This document shows positions 1-9,415 of a DNA stretch of 64,000 bases, in pieces. The notes under the pieces are model-generated. The model was not told the DNA's origin, did no database searches, and saw only the letters and a program-made list of their open reading frames with translations. Made by a program: the position numbers and the translations under genes. This DNA comes from Campylobacter sp. RM16187. Lineage in GTDB: Bacteria > Campylobacterota > Campylobacteria > Campylobacterales > Campylobacteraceae. The first letter of the stretch is position 1. The number at the start of each line of letters is the position of its first letter. The DNA lies in assembly GCF_025319965.1 (NCBI RefSeq), contig NZ_CP012549.1:62001-126000 (forward strand), in the 5' to 3' direction.

Positions 1-565
1 TGCCGTCTTCACAAATTTGCATACGCATTTTTACATCGTCGTAGTTGTTTGCAAGATCCATTTTGGCTTCTATTGTCATGTCGTTTTTGATCTCGCCGCT
101 TGTCATCGCGACGTAGCATTTTTTAACTTCTCTGCTTTCAAAAAGCTTTTTTAGTTTTATTTGAGAGGCTCTATTTTGTGCGACGACGATTAAGCCGCTC
201 GTTTCAAAATCCAAGCGATGTGCCACGCTTGCCTCTCGACCATATAGATGCCAAATTTCATCGTTTAGTGAGTATTCGCAGTTTCTACCGTTTGGATGGC
301 TTAAAACTCCACTTGGTTTATCAAAGACGGCAAACTGCTCGCATTCAAATATCGGCTCAAGTCCGCGCGGATTCGTTTCGTAGTCAATCAGACAAATTTC
401 ACCGTTTAAAACAGCGTTTTTTTCATTCACCACAACACCATCGCAAAGAAGCCTTCCTCTATCTATAAGTCGCTGCGCTTCTCTCATCTTAAAGCCTGAA
501 TTTATCAGTACTTCATAGGCTTTTTGGGAATCGGCAATGGTAATAAATTTATTTATATAAGGCAA
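1..565 (-). CDS. RluA-type RNA pseudouridine synthase, 3' part outside window
   Basis: Isomerises uridine to pseudouridine in rRNA or tRNA. Reading the minus strand from a TTG at 565 gives 188 codons with no stop before the window edge. Residues about 20-70 look like an S4 RNA-binding domain, and HRLD followed by FETSG at 116-124 is the catalytic loop of the RluA family, with Asp119 the expected nucleophile. It diverges from purB across a 55-base gap, the same neighbourhood as in Campylobacter jejuni. The TTG start is inferred, because no ATG lies upstream in frame in the gap. Family assignment is firm; the target uridine is unknown. Confidence 0.88.
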   Translation of the reverse strand, partial: MPYINKFITIADSQKAYEVLINSGFKMREAQRLIDRGRLLCDGVVVNEKNAVLNGEICLIDYETNPRGLEPIFECEQFAVFDKPSGVLSHPNGRNCEYSLNDEIWHLYGREASVAHRLDFETSGLIVVAQNRASQIKLKKLFESREVKKCYVAMTSGEIKNDMTIEAKMDLANNYDDVKMRMQICEDG

Positions 566-600
566 TTTTTACTCGTTTTTGGATAAAATCTATCCTTTAT

Positions 601-606
601 TATAAC
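601..606 (+). promoter_or_regulatory. Probable -10 box of purB
   Basis: TATAAC lies 14 bases upstream of the purB ATG, and an AAAGGTGA ribosome site follows at 609-616, so the leader would be very short. No good -35 hexamer is visible, which is usual for epsilonproteobacterial promoters. Confidence 0.45.
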
Positions 607-620
607 ACAAAGGTGATTTT

Positions 621-1952
621 ATGGTAGAGAGATACTCGCGCAAGGAGATGGCTGAAAAATGGAGTATGCAAGCAAAGTATGACGCATGGCTTAAAGTTGA
701 GATTGCTGTGGTTAAAGCGTGGAATAAGCTTGGATTTATCAGCGATGAAGACTGCAAAAAGATAGCAAATAACGCCAAATTTGACATCGCTCGCATAGAC
801 GAGATAGAAAAGACGACCAAACATGACGTGATCGCGTTTTTAACGAGCGTGAGCGAAAGCCTTGGCGAGGAGAGCCGCTTCGTGCATTTTGGCATGACAA
901 GCTCTGATTGTATCGATACCGCCGTTGCTTTGCAGATTAAAGAGAGTCTTGAACTTATCATAAAAGATGTTGAGAATTTGATGAGTGCTATTAAAAGACG
1001 CGCCTACGAGCACAAAGATACGCTTATGGTTGGTCGCAGCCACGGAATTCATGGCGAGCCGATAACTTTTGGGCTTGTGCTTGCGATCTGGTATGATGAG
1101 ATAAACCGCGCTTTAGAGCTGATTAAGAGCGCTAAAAAAGTGATAAGCTATGGCAAAATTTCTGGTGCGATGGGAAATTTTGCGCATGCACCTCTTGAGC
1201 TTGAAGAGCTAACTTGCGCTGAGTTGGGGCTTACTCCTGCGCCTGCGTCAAATCAAGTGATCCAGCGCGACCGCTACGCACACGTGATAAACGCTATCGC
1301 TATACTTGCGGCAAGCTGCGAGAAGATAGCCGTAGCAGTCCGCCACTATCAGCGCACGGAAGTTTATGAGTGCGAGGAGTACTTCAGCGCCGGACAAAAA
1401 GGCTCGAGCGCGATGCCTCATAAGCGGAACCCGGTTCTAAGCGAAAATATCACAGGTCTTTGCCGTGTGCTTCGCTCGTATGTAACGCCTATGCTTGAAA
1501 ACGTAGCGCTTTGGCATGAGCGCGATATCAGCCATAGTTCAGTCGAGAGATTTGTGCTGCCTGATGCATTTGTGACGGCTGATTTTATGCTGGTTCGCCT
1601 TAGTAATTTGATAGAAAATTTAGTCGTTTATCCTGAAAATATGATGAAAAATTTAAACCTTACGGGTGGGCTTGTATTTTCTCAGCGTGTGCTTTTGGAG
1701 CTTCCAAAACGTGGAATTTCTCGTGAGGATGCATATAAGATCGTACAAAGAAACGCGATGAAAGTTTGGGCTGATCTTCAGGAGGGTAAGCAGGCTATAA
1801 ATGAAAAAGGTGAGAGCCTGTATCTTCAAAATTTACTAAACGATGAGGATCTAAACAAAGCACTTAGCGAAAAAGAGATAAGAGAGTGTTTTGAGTATAG
1901 CTACTATACGAAAAATGTCGATGGAATTTTTAAAAGAGTATTTGATAAGTAA
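621..1952 (+). CDS. purB: Adenylosuccinate lyase
   Basis: Cytosolic lyase that releases fumarate twice in purine synthesis: from SAICAR to AICAR and from adenylosuccinate to AMP. The 443-residue length fits the bacterial family. The fumarase/aspartase superfamily signature [10 protein letters not shown] is present at about 263-272, with the TSSD and HGxHGEP loops upstream. The ATG at 621 has a good ribosome site. nrdA follows after 30 bases on the same strand, so the two may be co-transcribed. Confidence 0.97.
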   Translation: MVERYSRKEMAEKWSMQAKYDAWLKVEIAVVKAWNKLGFISDEDCKKIANNAKFDIARIDEIEKTTKHDVIAFLTSVSESLGEESRFVHFGMTSSDCIDTAVALQIKESLELIIKDVENLMSAIKRRAYEHKDTLMVGRSHGIHGEPITFGLVLAIWYDEINRALELIKSAKKVISYGKISGAMGNFAHAPLELEELTCAELGLTPAPASNQVIQRDRYAHVINAIAILAASCEKIAVAVRHYQRTEVYECEEYFSAGQKGSSAMPHKRNPVLSENITGLCRVLRSYVTPMLENVALWHERDISHSSVERFVLPDAFVTADFMLVRLSNLIENLVVYPENMMKNLNLTGGLVFSQRVLLELPKRGISREDAYKIVQRNAMKVWADLQEGKQAINEKGESLYLQNLLNDEDLNKALSEKEIRECFEYSYYTKNVDGIFKRVFDK

Positions 1953-1982
1953 AATTTGAGAAATAGAAATTTAAGGAATTAA

Positions 1983-4355
1983 GTGAAAGTCATAAAGCGT
2001 AACGGAAGAGCAGAGGAGCTTGATATAAGTAAGATCAAGAAATACACAGGTGCCGCAGTTGAGGGGCTAGAAAACGTAAATTTAAGCGAACTTGAGGTTG
2101 ATGCGAAGATCCAGTTTCGCGATATGATAACGACCGAAGAGATCCAGCAGACGCTCATCAAAACGGCAGTTGATAAGATTGACATAGATCGTCCAAATTG
2201 GACATTTGTCGCGGCGAGACTGTTTCTTTACGACCTGTATCACAAAGTAACGGGCTATAACGGTTACAACCATTTGCGCGAATATTTTGAGAAGGGCGAG
2301 AAGGCAGGGCGCATCATCCCTGGTCTTAAGGACAAATACGACCTTGACGATCTAAACAACTACATAAAGCCTGAGCGCGACTTGCAGTTTGCCTATCTTG
2401 GTATCAAAACGCTTTATGATCGCTATCTTATCAAGGATAGCAAAGGCAAGCCTATCGAGCTTCCGCAGCAGATGTTTATGGCTATCGCGATGTTTCTTGC
2501 ACAAAATGAGCTTGATAGCCAAGGCTGGGCGAAGAAATTTTACGACCTCATCAGCAAATTTGAGGTCATGCTGGCAACTCCAACCCTATCAAATGCAAGG
2601 ACAACTCGCCATCAGCTAAGCAGCTGCTATATCGGTAGTACGCCTGATAATATCGAGGGAATTTTTGACAGTTACAAAGAGATGGCGCTGCTTTCTAAAT
2701 TTGGCGGCGGTATCGGCTGGGACTGGTGCAAGGTGCGCGCCATGGGCGGAAGTATCGACGGACATAAAAACGCTGCCGGAGGTATAATCCCATTCCTAAA
2801 AGTAACCAACGACATAGCCGTAGCAGTCGATCAGCTAGGCACAAGAAAAGGTGCGATAGCCGTATATATCGAGCCTTGGCATATGGACGTGAGCGATTTT
2901 TTAGATCTTCGCAAGAACTCGGGCGAGGAGCGAAGACGCGCACATGAGCTGTTTCCGTCGCTTTGGATAAATGACCTATTTATGAAGCGCATTAAGGAAA
3001 ATGGGCGCTGGACTCTCTTTGATCCTGCGCAAGTGGCTGATCTGTGCGATCTATATGGCGAAGAGTTTGAGAAGCGCTACATAGAGTATGAAAACGATGA
3101 AAATATCCAGAAAAACACTGTCGTAGCCAAAGAGCTTTGGAAGAAAATTTTAACCAGCTATTTTGAGAGCGGAATGCCGTTTTTGTGCTTTAAGGATAAT
3201 GCTAACAGAGCAAATCCAAACGATCACGACGGACTTATCAGAAGCTCAAATTTATGCACTGAAATTTTCCAAAACACGGAGCCTAATTACTATAAGATCA
3301 AAATCACCTTTGAAGACGGCGAAGAGAGAGTGTTTAACGAGGAAGATGACGTTACTGTAGGTAGCGGTATAACGAAAAAAGCTAAGAAGTTAAGTGCACT
3401 CGATAGCATTGGCAAAAAGCAAATTTTTATCGTTGAAAAAGAGAGCGTCGAGGGCAAAACGGCGGTTTGTAACCTTGCGAGCATAAATTTAAGCAAGATA
3501 AACACAAAGGCTGACATCGAGCGCGTAGTGCCGATAGCGGTGAGAATGCTTGATAACGTTATCGATCTAAATTTCTATCCGCATAAAAAAGTAAAACACA
3601 CGAACTTATCGTCCCGTTCTATCGGACTTGGCGTGATGGGCGAGGCGCAAATGCTGGCAAATCGCGGCGTAAAATGGGGCAGTTATGAGCATTTAGCGCT
3701 GATTGACAGCATAATGGAAAACATAAGCTATCAAGCCATTTATACAAGCTCAAATTTAGCCGTTGAAAAGGGCAAATATCCGACATTTGAAGGCTCAAAA
3801 TGGAGCAAGGGAATTTTCCCGATAGATGTCGCGAACGAAAATGCAAAAGCTCTCGTAAATCGCGGAGGGCTGTTTGATGAGGATACTTGCGACTGGGATA
3901 AGCTGCGAGCTAAGGTTAAGACTGACGGTATGAGAAACGGCTATCTTATGGCTATCGCACCGACTAGCTCGATATCTATCCTTGTTGGCACGACTCAGAC
4001 GATCGAGCCAGTTTATAAACGCAAATGGTTTGAGCAAAATTTAAGCGGTATGATACCGACCGTCGTGCCTGATCTAAGCCCTGATACGTGGCAGTTTTAT
4101 ACACCTGCTTACGAGCTTGATCAAAGAGTGCTCGTTAAAGCTGGGGCCGTGCGCCAAAAATGGATCGACCAAGGCCAGAGCCTAAATATCTTCATGAGCC
4201 TAGATAAGGCAAGTGGTGGTTATCTAAATGAAATTTACACGCTTGCATGGGAGCTTGGGCTTAAATCAACCTACTATCTACGCTCGGAAAGCCCTGATAG
4301 CAATAAAGTAAATAACGTAGCCGATCGCTCGATCGAGTGCGAGGGGTGCCAGTGA
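1983..4355 (+). CDS. nrdA: Class Ia ribonucleoside-diphosphate reductase, alpha subunit
   Basis: Reduces ribonucleoside diphosphates to deoxy forms, working with a radical-carrying beta subunit not in this window. The 790-residue protein starts with GTG and an ATP-cone (VIKRNGRAEELD). Active-site parts are visible: the first redox Cys in LSSCYIGS, the thiyl Cys and Glu in NLCTEI, the second redox Cys in CNLASINL, the PTSSISILVGTTQTIEP substrate loop, and the C-terminal CEGC pair that shuttles reducing power. The stop codon overlaps the GTG of the broken restriction gene, so that block was inserted flush against nrdA. Confidence 0.97.
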   Translation: MKVIKRNGRAEELDISKIKKYTGAAVEGLENVNLSELEVDAKIQFRDMITTEEIQQTLIKTAVDKIDIDRPNWTFVAARLFLYDLYHKVTGYNGYNHLREYFEKGEKAGRIIPGLKDKYDLDDLNNYIKPERDLQFAYLGIKTLYDRYLIKDSKGKPIELPQQMFMAIAMFLAQNELDSQGWAKKFYDLISKFEVMLATPTLSNARTTRHQLSSCYIGSTPDNIEGIFDSYKEMALLSKFGGGIGWDWCKVRAMGGSIDGHKNAAGGIIPFLKVTNDIAVAVDQLGTRKGAIAVYIEPWHMDVSDFLDLRKNSGEERRRAHELFPSLWINDLFMKRIKENGRWTLFDPAQVADLCDLYGEEFEKRYIEYENDENIQKNTVVAKELWKKILTSYFESGMPFLCFKDNANRANPNDHDGLIRSSNLCTEIFQNTEPNYYKIKITFEDGEERVFNEEDDVTVGSGITKKAKKLSALDSIGKKQIFIVEKESVEGKTAVCNLASINLSKINTKADIERVVPIAVRMLDNVIDLNFYPHKKVKHTNLSSRSIGLGVMGEAQMLANRGVKWGSYEHLALIDSIMENISYQAIYTSSNLAVEKGKYPTFEGSKWSKGIFPIDVANENAKALVNRGGLFDEDTCDWDKLRAKVKTDGMRNGYLMAIAPTSSISILVGTTQTIEPVYKRKWFEQNLSGMIPTVVPDLSPDTWQFYTPAYELDQRVLVKAGAVRQKWIDQGQSLNIFMSLDKASGGYLNEIYTLAWELGLKSTYYLRSESPDSNKVNNVADRSIECEGCQ

Positions 4356-5185
4356 GCAATATTATAAATGCTATTTTGAATTTAGTAAATAATTCAAATT
4401 TTTCGCTAAATTTTCAAAGTGATAGTAAAAATAGAGCAAACCAAATGGGAGATGCTCTAGAAAACTATATCAAGGATTTGTTTGCTGGTAGCTTTGGGTT
4501 TAGTGAAAATGAAAAAATAGCAAGATATAGCGATATTTTCTCATACTTGGGCAACAATTCAAATCCTCCTGATGCAATGTTAAAAAATGGTGATGCGATC
4601 GAGATAAAGAAAATAGAAAAAATGACTCGCTTCTAGCTCTAAACAGCAGTCATCCAAAATATAAATTAAACTATGATTTCAAGTGATTGCAAAAATGCTG
4701 AAATTTGGCAAGAAAAAGATATTATATATGCAACAGGCGTAGTGAACAATAATAAAATTAGCAGTCTTTGCATGGTTTACGGAACTGAATTTTGTGCCAA
4801 AGATGAGTGCTATGCTAAAGTCAAGAATTTAATAAAAAATAGCGTTGAATCTTGTGCAGGGATTGAATTTTCACATACAAGAGAGCTTGGCAGAGTAAAT
4901 AAAATAGATCCGCTCGGCATAACATATCTAAGAATTCGCGGTATGTGGGGCATAGAGAACCCTTGGAAAGTATTTAGTTATATCTACACTAGAAATTTAA
5001 ATCAAAATTTTAATTTCATGTCGATAATTAGCCAAGAAAAATGGGATAGCTTTGATAATACACAAGAGCTAATAGATTTATCTACTAAAAATGAAAATTT
5101 AAAAATTGTCAATAAAAATGTCAAAAATCCCAATAATCCGGCTCTGCTTATCCCTGTGAAATTAGTAGAATTTTCAACCAAATGA
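4352..5185 (+). pseudogene. NgoPII-type restriction endonuclease, disrupted by two frame changes
   Basis: The pieces together resemble the roughly 280-residue NgoPII endonuclease family (GGCC cutters). The first part runs from a GTG at 4352 to a stop at 4636 and contains GDALENYIKD and GDAIEIKK. A short middle part (NDSLLALNSSHPKYKL, about 4621-4671) lies in another frame and hits a stop at 4684. The rest, 4673-5185, is back in the first frame and carries EKDIIYATG, ELGRVNKIDPLGITYLRIRG and [10 protein letters not shown]. One extra A in the A6 run at 4617-4622 would join parts one and two. The second break looks like a loss of 3n+2 bases near 4675. The A+T-rich sequence and position between housekeeping genes suggest transfer. 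The family call comes from recalled similarity. Confidence 0.85.
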
Positions 5186-6174
5186 AGCTTATTAGTCTTT
5201 TTAGTGGCTGTGGCGGTCTTGATTTGGGTTTTTTGAATGCCGGATTTGAGATAGAAGTCGCAAATGAATTTGATAAAGCAATCCATAAAACATATCAGAT
5301 AAATCACGAAAATACAAACTTACTAAAAGATGATATTAGAGATTTAAAAGATAAAGATTTTCCTGATGATATATGCGGAATTATAGGTGGTCCTCCTTGT
5401 CAGTCTTGGTCTGAAGCAGGCTCTTTAAACGGAATAAATGACGCAAGGGGTAAGCTTTTTTATGAGTATATAAGGATTATCAGAGCCAAAAAACCAATGT
5501 TTTTCTTGGCAGAAAATGTCAGCGGAATGCTAGCCAATAGACATTCGGTAGCCGTTGGTGAAATTTTAAGCGCATTTGATGAGTGTGGCTATGAGGTTGC
5601 CTTACATCTTGTGAATGCTAAAGATTATAACGTTGCACAAGATAGGAAAAGAGTGTTTTATATAGGATTTAGGAAAGATTTAGACTTAAAATTTTATATG
5701 CCACAAGGCTCAAGTTTTGATGAAATATCAAAATTAACACTTAAAGATGTTATTTTTGATCTTAAGGATAGTGCTATTGAAAGTGCAAAAGGAAATAAAG
5801 CGAACCCAAATGCAGTAAATAATCACGAATACTTTACAGGCTCATTTTCGCCTATTTTTATGAGCAGAAACAGAGTAAGAGGGTGGCACGAACAAGCATT
5901 TACTATACAGGCTTCGGGAAGACAGTGTCAGATTCATCCAAATGCCCCAAAAATGATAAAAATGGCTACAAATTTATTTAAATTCCAAGACGGATTTGAA
6001 AAATTTTATAGAAGATTAAGTGTGAGAGAGTGTGCTAGAATTCAAGGTTTTAATGATGATTTTGTATTTGAGTATGAAAATATAAATGACGGTTATAAAA
6101 TGGTCGGTAACGCTGTGCCTGTAAATTTAGCTTATGAGATAGCTCAGGCTATAAAAGATAGTTTAAATGGTTGA
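5182..6174 (+). CDS. DNA (cytosine-5)-methyltransferase, NgoPII/HaeIII-like
   Basis: Transfers a methyl group from S-adenosylmethionine to C5 of cytosine; GGCC is the likely site by kinship with M.NgoPII. The 330 residues are intact and show the ordered C5-methylase motifs: I ([11 protein letters not shown]), IV with catalytic Cys (GGPPCQSW), VI (ENVSG), VIII (QDRKRVF), IX ([14 protein letters not shown]) and X (GNAVP). The ATG overlaps the stop of the partner endonuclease remnant by four bases, a normal R-M arrangement. Since the nuclease is broken, this is probably a solitary methylase now. It ends one base before the convergent aroC stop. Confidence 0.95.
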   Translation: MKLISLFSGCGGLDLGFLNAGFEIEVANEFDKAIHKTYQINHENTNLLKDDIRDLKDKDFPDDICGIIGGPPCQSWSEAGSLNGINDARGKLFYEYIRIIRAKKPMFFLAENVSGMLANRHSVAVGEILSAFDECGYEVALHLVNAKDYNVAQDRKRVFYIGFRKDLDLKFYMPQGSSFDEISKLTLKDVIFDLKDSAIESAKGNKANPNAVNNHEYFTGSFSPIFMSRNRVRGWHEQAFTIQASGRQCQIHPNAPKMIKMATNLFKFQDGFEKFYRRLSVRECARIQGFNDDFVFEYENINDGYKMVGNAVPVNLAYEIAQAIKDSLNG

Positions 6175-6175
6175 T

Positions 6176-7243
6176 TTATCTATATATCTTTTTTAAATTC
6201 CCCAAATTTGCACTCAAATTTAAAAGCATAAAATCAGCTATCACAAGTCTTGCCATCGCGGTTGCCACGACACTTCCGCGGATCCCGATGCATGGATCGT
6301 GTCTGCCGCGAAGCTCGCAAATAACCTCTTTGCCGTGGATATCTTGAGTTTGTTGAGCTAGAAATATCGAAGGAGTCGGCTTAAAATGCGTAGTTATCAA
6401 AATTTCAGCCCCGCTACTCATGCCGCCAAGGATCCCGCCTGCGTGATTTGAGATAAGACCCGCCTCATTCATGCAGTCGTTATTTTCGCTTCCTCGCATC
6501 GCGCTTGCTTTTACGCCCTCGCCGATCTCTACGGCTTTTACGCCGTTTATGCCCATCATTGCGGCTGCAAGCCTTGCGTCAAGCTTATCATATAGCCCCT
6601 CGCCAAGTCCGCTAGGAGCGTTTAAAATTCGCGTTACGACGCTAGCCCCCACGCTGTCGTGAGCCTGCTTAGCCTTTAAAATTTCATCCATCATCAAATT
6701 TTCTTTATCAAGAGCAAAAATTTCAGAGCCTTTTGCCGCCTCAAAGTCAAATTTCTCAGCTTTTATAAGCCCCACCCCGCTTACTCCGCTCTCTACTTGC
6801 ACGCCAAATTCGTTTAGTAAAATTTGAGCAAACGCCCCGCCTGCAACGCGCACGGCAGTCTCTCTTGCAGAGCTTCGTCCGCCGCCTCTGTGGTCGCGAA
6901 TGCCGTATTTTTTAAAGTATGTGTAGTCGGCGTGTCCCGGGCGAAAGAGCTCTTTGATGTTGTCGTAATCTTTTGATTTTTGATTTTCGTTGTAGATCAC
7001 AAATCCGATTGGTGTGCCGGTACTAACACCTTCAAAAACCCCGCTTAACACCTCTATCTTATCGCCCTCGCGTCTTGCGGTGGCAAATTTTGATTGACCC
7101 GGTTTGCGCCTATCTAGCTCAGCTTGCAAAAACTCCTCATCTATCCCAACTCCCGCAGGAAATCCGTCAAGAACCCCGCCGATAGCCACTCCGTGACTCT
7201 CTCCGAAGGTTGTTAAGATAAGCTTTCGTCCGAATGAATTCAT
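6176..7243 (-). CDS. aroC: Chorismate synthase
   Basis: Last step of the shikimate pathway: EPSP to chorismate with reduced FMN as cofactor. The 355 residues include the family signatures [14 protein letters not shown] near the start, [24 protein letters not shown] at about 107-130, and [12 protein letters not shown] near the end. It is the last gene of a minus-strand operon with rnc, rnhA and a TPR gene; its ATG overlaps the rnc stop by four bases. Its stop lies next to the end of the horizontally acquired methylase, leaving no terminator space between them. Confidence 0.97.
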   Translation of the reverse strand: MNSFGRKLILTTFGESHGVAIGGVLDGFPAGVGIDEEFLQAELDRRKPGQSKFATARREGDKIEVLSGVFEGVSTGTPIGFVIYNENQKSKDYDNIKELFRPGHADYTYFKKYGIRDHRGGGRSSARETAVRVAGGAFAQILLNEFGVQVESGVSGVGLIKAEKFDFEAAKGSEIFALDKENLMMDEILKAKQAHDSVGASVVTRILNAPSGLGEGLYDKLDARLAAAMMGINGVKAVEIGEGVKASAMRGSENNDCMNEAGLISNHAGGILGGMSSGAEILITTHFKPTPSIFLAQQTQDIHGKEVICELRGRHDPCIGIRGSVVATAMARLVIADFMLLNLSANLGNLKKIYR

Positions 7244-7917
7244 GAGTTTTCCTTGATCTTTTCTATCGCAGTTTTGGCGGCTAGCTGCTGAGCCTCTTTT
7301 TTACTCTTGCCAATCGCTCGTGAGACCTCGACATCTTTTAGCAAAAGCGCGATCTCAAACTCCTTCTTGTGATCTGGACCAAATGAGCGCACGAGCTTGT
7401 ATTCAGGTGTTACTCCAAGCCTTGCTTGTGTGATTTCTTGCAAAGTTGTTTTGTAGTCTTTCATCAAATTTTTAAGATCGATGTCCGGATAGCAAATTTC
7501 AAAGAGCCTTACCGCGATATCGTTTACCGCTTCAAAGCCGCTTTCTATGTAAATCGCACCCATCACCGCTTCAAAAGCGTCTGAAAGTATCGAAGCCTTT
7601 TCGCGTCCACCGTTGTTCTCTTCGGCTGCGGATATAAATATATGCTCGCCCAAATTTAGATAGCTTGCCAAATTTGCAAAGCTTTTTTCATTGACAAGTG
7701 CGGCGCGAAGCTTGCTCATATCGCCTTCGTCGGTGTTTTTAAATTTGCGAAACAGATAATCAGCGATCACCAGATCCATCACCGCATCACCCAAAAACTC
7801 GAGCCGCTCGTTATTTTTGCCCTTTTTGCAGCTTTTGTGCGTAAGCGCGTTTTTTAGGTTGTTTATCTCTTTAAATTGATATCCGAGCCTATCTTGTAGT
7901 GATTTTAAATTTTGCAT
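7240..7917 (-). CDS. rnc: Ribonuclease III
   Basis: Double-strand-specific RNase that processes rRNA precursors and some mRNAs. The 225 residues hold an N-terminal nuclease domain with the signature [16 protein letters not shown] and the second acidic site in [12 protein letters not shown], followed by a C-terminal double-stranded RNA-binding domain ([11 protein letters not shown] to AKTAIEKI). It overlaps aroC by four bases downstream and starts directly after the rnhA stop, so translation is coupled through the operon. Confidence 0.97.
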   Translation of the reverse strand: MQNLKSLQDRLGYQFKEINNLKNALTHKSCKKGKNNERLEFLGDAVMDLVIADYLFRKFKNTDEGDMSKLRAALVNEKSFANLASYLNLGEHIFISAAEENNGGREKASILSDAFEAVMGAIYIESGFEAVNDIAVRLFEICYPDIDLKNLMKDYKTTLQEITQARLGVTPEYKLVRSFGPDHKKEFEIALLLKDVEVSRAIGKSKKEAQQLAAKTAIEKIKENS

Positions 7918-8352
7918 TTATCTGTCGCTTTCATCTCTTATCTTGGTTGCCGCCTCTCTTGCGAGCGTGTCGCAGCGCTCGTTTTGCGGATGTCCGTTGT
8001 GAGCCTTGACCCACGTGGCACGGATCTTGTGAGCGCTTGAAACATCTAAAAATTCTTGCCAAAGCGGCACGTTTTTAACATTTTTAAAGGCTTTTTTGAC
8101 CCAGCCGTCAAGCCACTCGTTTATCGCATTTGCCACGTATGAGCTATCGGTATAAAGCTCCACCTCGCAAGGCTCTTTTAGCGCTTTTAGCCCCTCTATC
8201 ACGGCGCGAAGCTCCATTTGGTTGTTGGTCGTCATCGCCTCCGCTCCGCTTGCCTCTTTTGTGTGTTTGCCGTACTCTAGGATATACGCCCAGCCTCCTG
8301 CGCCCGGATTATTTAGGCATGAGCCGTCGCTAAAAAGGCATACTGTTTTCAC
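7918..8352 (-). CDS. rnhA: Ribonuclease HI
   Basis: Removes RNA from RNA-DNA hybrids. The 144 residues carry the four catalytic acids in order: Asp in FSDGSC, Glu in NQMELRAV, Asp in YTDSSYV, and Asp in NERCDTLA, with the flexible HNGHPQN loop before it. The start at 8352 lies 23 bases inside the end of the upstream TPR gene, and the next start, that of rnc, follows the stop immediately. The order aroC-rnc-rnhA-TPR beside dnaG is conserved in Campylobacter. Confidence 0.96.
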   Translation of the reverse strand: MKTVCLFSDGSCLNNPGAGGWAYILEYGKHTKEASGAEAMTTNNQMELRAVIEGLKALKEPCEVELYTDSSYVANAINEWLDGWVKKAFKNVKNVPLWQEFLDVSSAHKIRATWVKAHNGHPQNERCDTLAREAATKIRDESDR

Positions 8353-9355
8353 AGGATTTTTCCGTGATGTGAGGCAAAATTTGAGCGCTTGCTAGCTCGT
8401 GACACATCGGACAGCGGTAAAAATGAAGCGGAAAGGAGTTTTTGCAATTTTTGCAGATGTAATTAAAGCTAAGATCGGCTTTGTTAAATCCCACTTTTCT
8501 TAAATTTGTCATCACTTCAAGCTCAAATCCAAGCTCCTTTGCGGGCTCGCTGCTTAAATTTTTAGCGTAAAATAGCGATTTATACTCATCATCGCTTAAA
8601 TTTACGGCGCGCTCTTGCCTATAAATGATATCAAGTACATCTTCAAGCGGCGGGAAGTCAGGGAAATTTGCTATATCAGCGCCTCTTTGTAGCCAGTTTT
8701 CAAGCGCCATTCGCCTTGCAAGCGTAAAGCTATCCTTGAGCTTTAAAATTTCAGCTGTTTTTGCCTCTAGGCTCATATCTTTATCTATCAAAATTTTCAT
8801 GATGTTGATATAAGCTTTTTGAGATTTTACGTCAAGTCCGAGCTCTTCAAGCGCGTCAAGTGCGTTTAGCGCCTCGTCATACTCTTTTAGTTTTTCATAC
8901 ACGACGGTTAGAAATTTAAGCGCAGTTTGGTTGCGCGGAGATAGCTTTAGCGCCTCTAAAAATATATCTTTAGCCTTTTGCAAAAAACCCGCCTTGAAAA
9001 AAACCTGCCCCAAGTCAGTAAATATAGGCTCTTTTTCGCTTTTGTTTTTGGCTTTATTAAGTGCGATCGCGTAGATGTTTATCGCCTTTTCGAAGTAGCC
9101 GCTTTTGGCAAATGTGTTAGCTAAAAAGCAAAGCGACGCGCTATCAACGTCAAATTTGACAAGCATCTCTTTATGCTCGCTGCTAAGCCCTTCGGTCTTA
9201 TCAAATTTCTTTAAAAATTTCTCCAACTCCTGCTTTTCGTCTTTGTTTCTAAAAACACCCCAAATGTAGCTTAAAACGGCGATCATGAGGATAAGCGAAA
9301 CAAACACGACAAGCCCGAAAATCGGATCTCTAAACTCTATAAAAAAAATTTCCAA
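8330..9355 (-). CDS. Membrane-anchored TPR protein with C-terminal four-Cys metal site, LapB-like
   Basis: One N-terminal transmembrane helix (about residues 12-33) is followed by tetratricopeptide repeats covering roughly 70-220, then a C-terminal CKNC/CPMC cluster (Cys301, 304, 315, 318) like a rubredoxin-type zinc or iron knuckle. This layout matches LapB (YciM), which controls LpxC turnover and lipopolysaccharide output in gammaproteobacteria. Whether this protein has that role is inference. First gene of the rnhA-rnc-aroC operon, divergent from dnaG. Annotated relatives are often called only TPR or periplasmic proteins; with the helix at the start, the repeats could instead face the cytoplasm as in LapB. 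Confidence 0.75.
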   Translation of the reverse strand: MEIFFIEFRDPIFGLVVFVSLILMIAVLSYIWGVFRNKDEKQELEKFLKKFDKTEGLSSEHKEMLVKFDVDSASLCFLANTFAKSGYFEKAINIYAIALNKAKNKSEKEPIFTDLGQVFFKAGFLQKAKDIFLEALKLSPRNQTALKFLTVVYEKLKEYDEALNALDALEELGLDVKSQKAYINIMKILIDKDMSLEAKTAEILKLKDSFTLARRMALENWLQRGADIANFPDFPPLEDVLDIIYRQERAVNLSDDEYKSLFYAKNLSSEPAKELGFELEVMTNLRKVGFNKADLSFNYICKNCKNSFPLHFYRCPMCHELASAQILPHITEKSCENSMPF

Positions 9356-9402
9356 TGTAAATTCCAGCCCTAAATTTTAAGCCCATTATAGCAAAGTGAT
9401 TG

Positions 9403-9408
9403 TATAAT
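9403..9408 (+). promoter_or_regulatory. TATAAT -10 box just upstream of dnaG
   Basis: A perfect TATAAT, preceded by TG at 9401-9402, ends only seven bases before the dnaG ATG. No Shine-Dalgarno sequence lies between. If used, it would give a leaderless or near-leaderless dnaG transcript. Confidence 0.5.
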
Positions 9409-9415
9409 CTCGCTT

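Noticed and set aside
178-468. Plus-strand open frame opposite the pseudouridine synthase
   Set aside because: The minus strand encodes a clear RluA-family protein across this stretch; the plus frame is a shadow with no ribosome site or family similarity.
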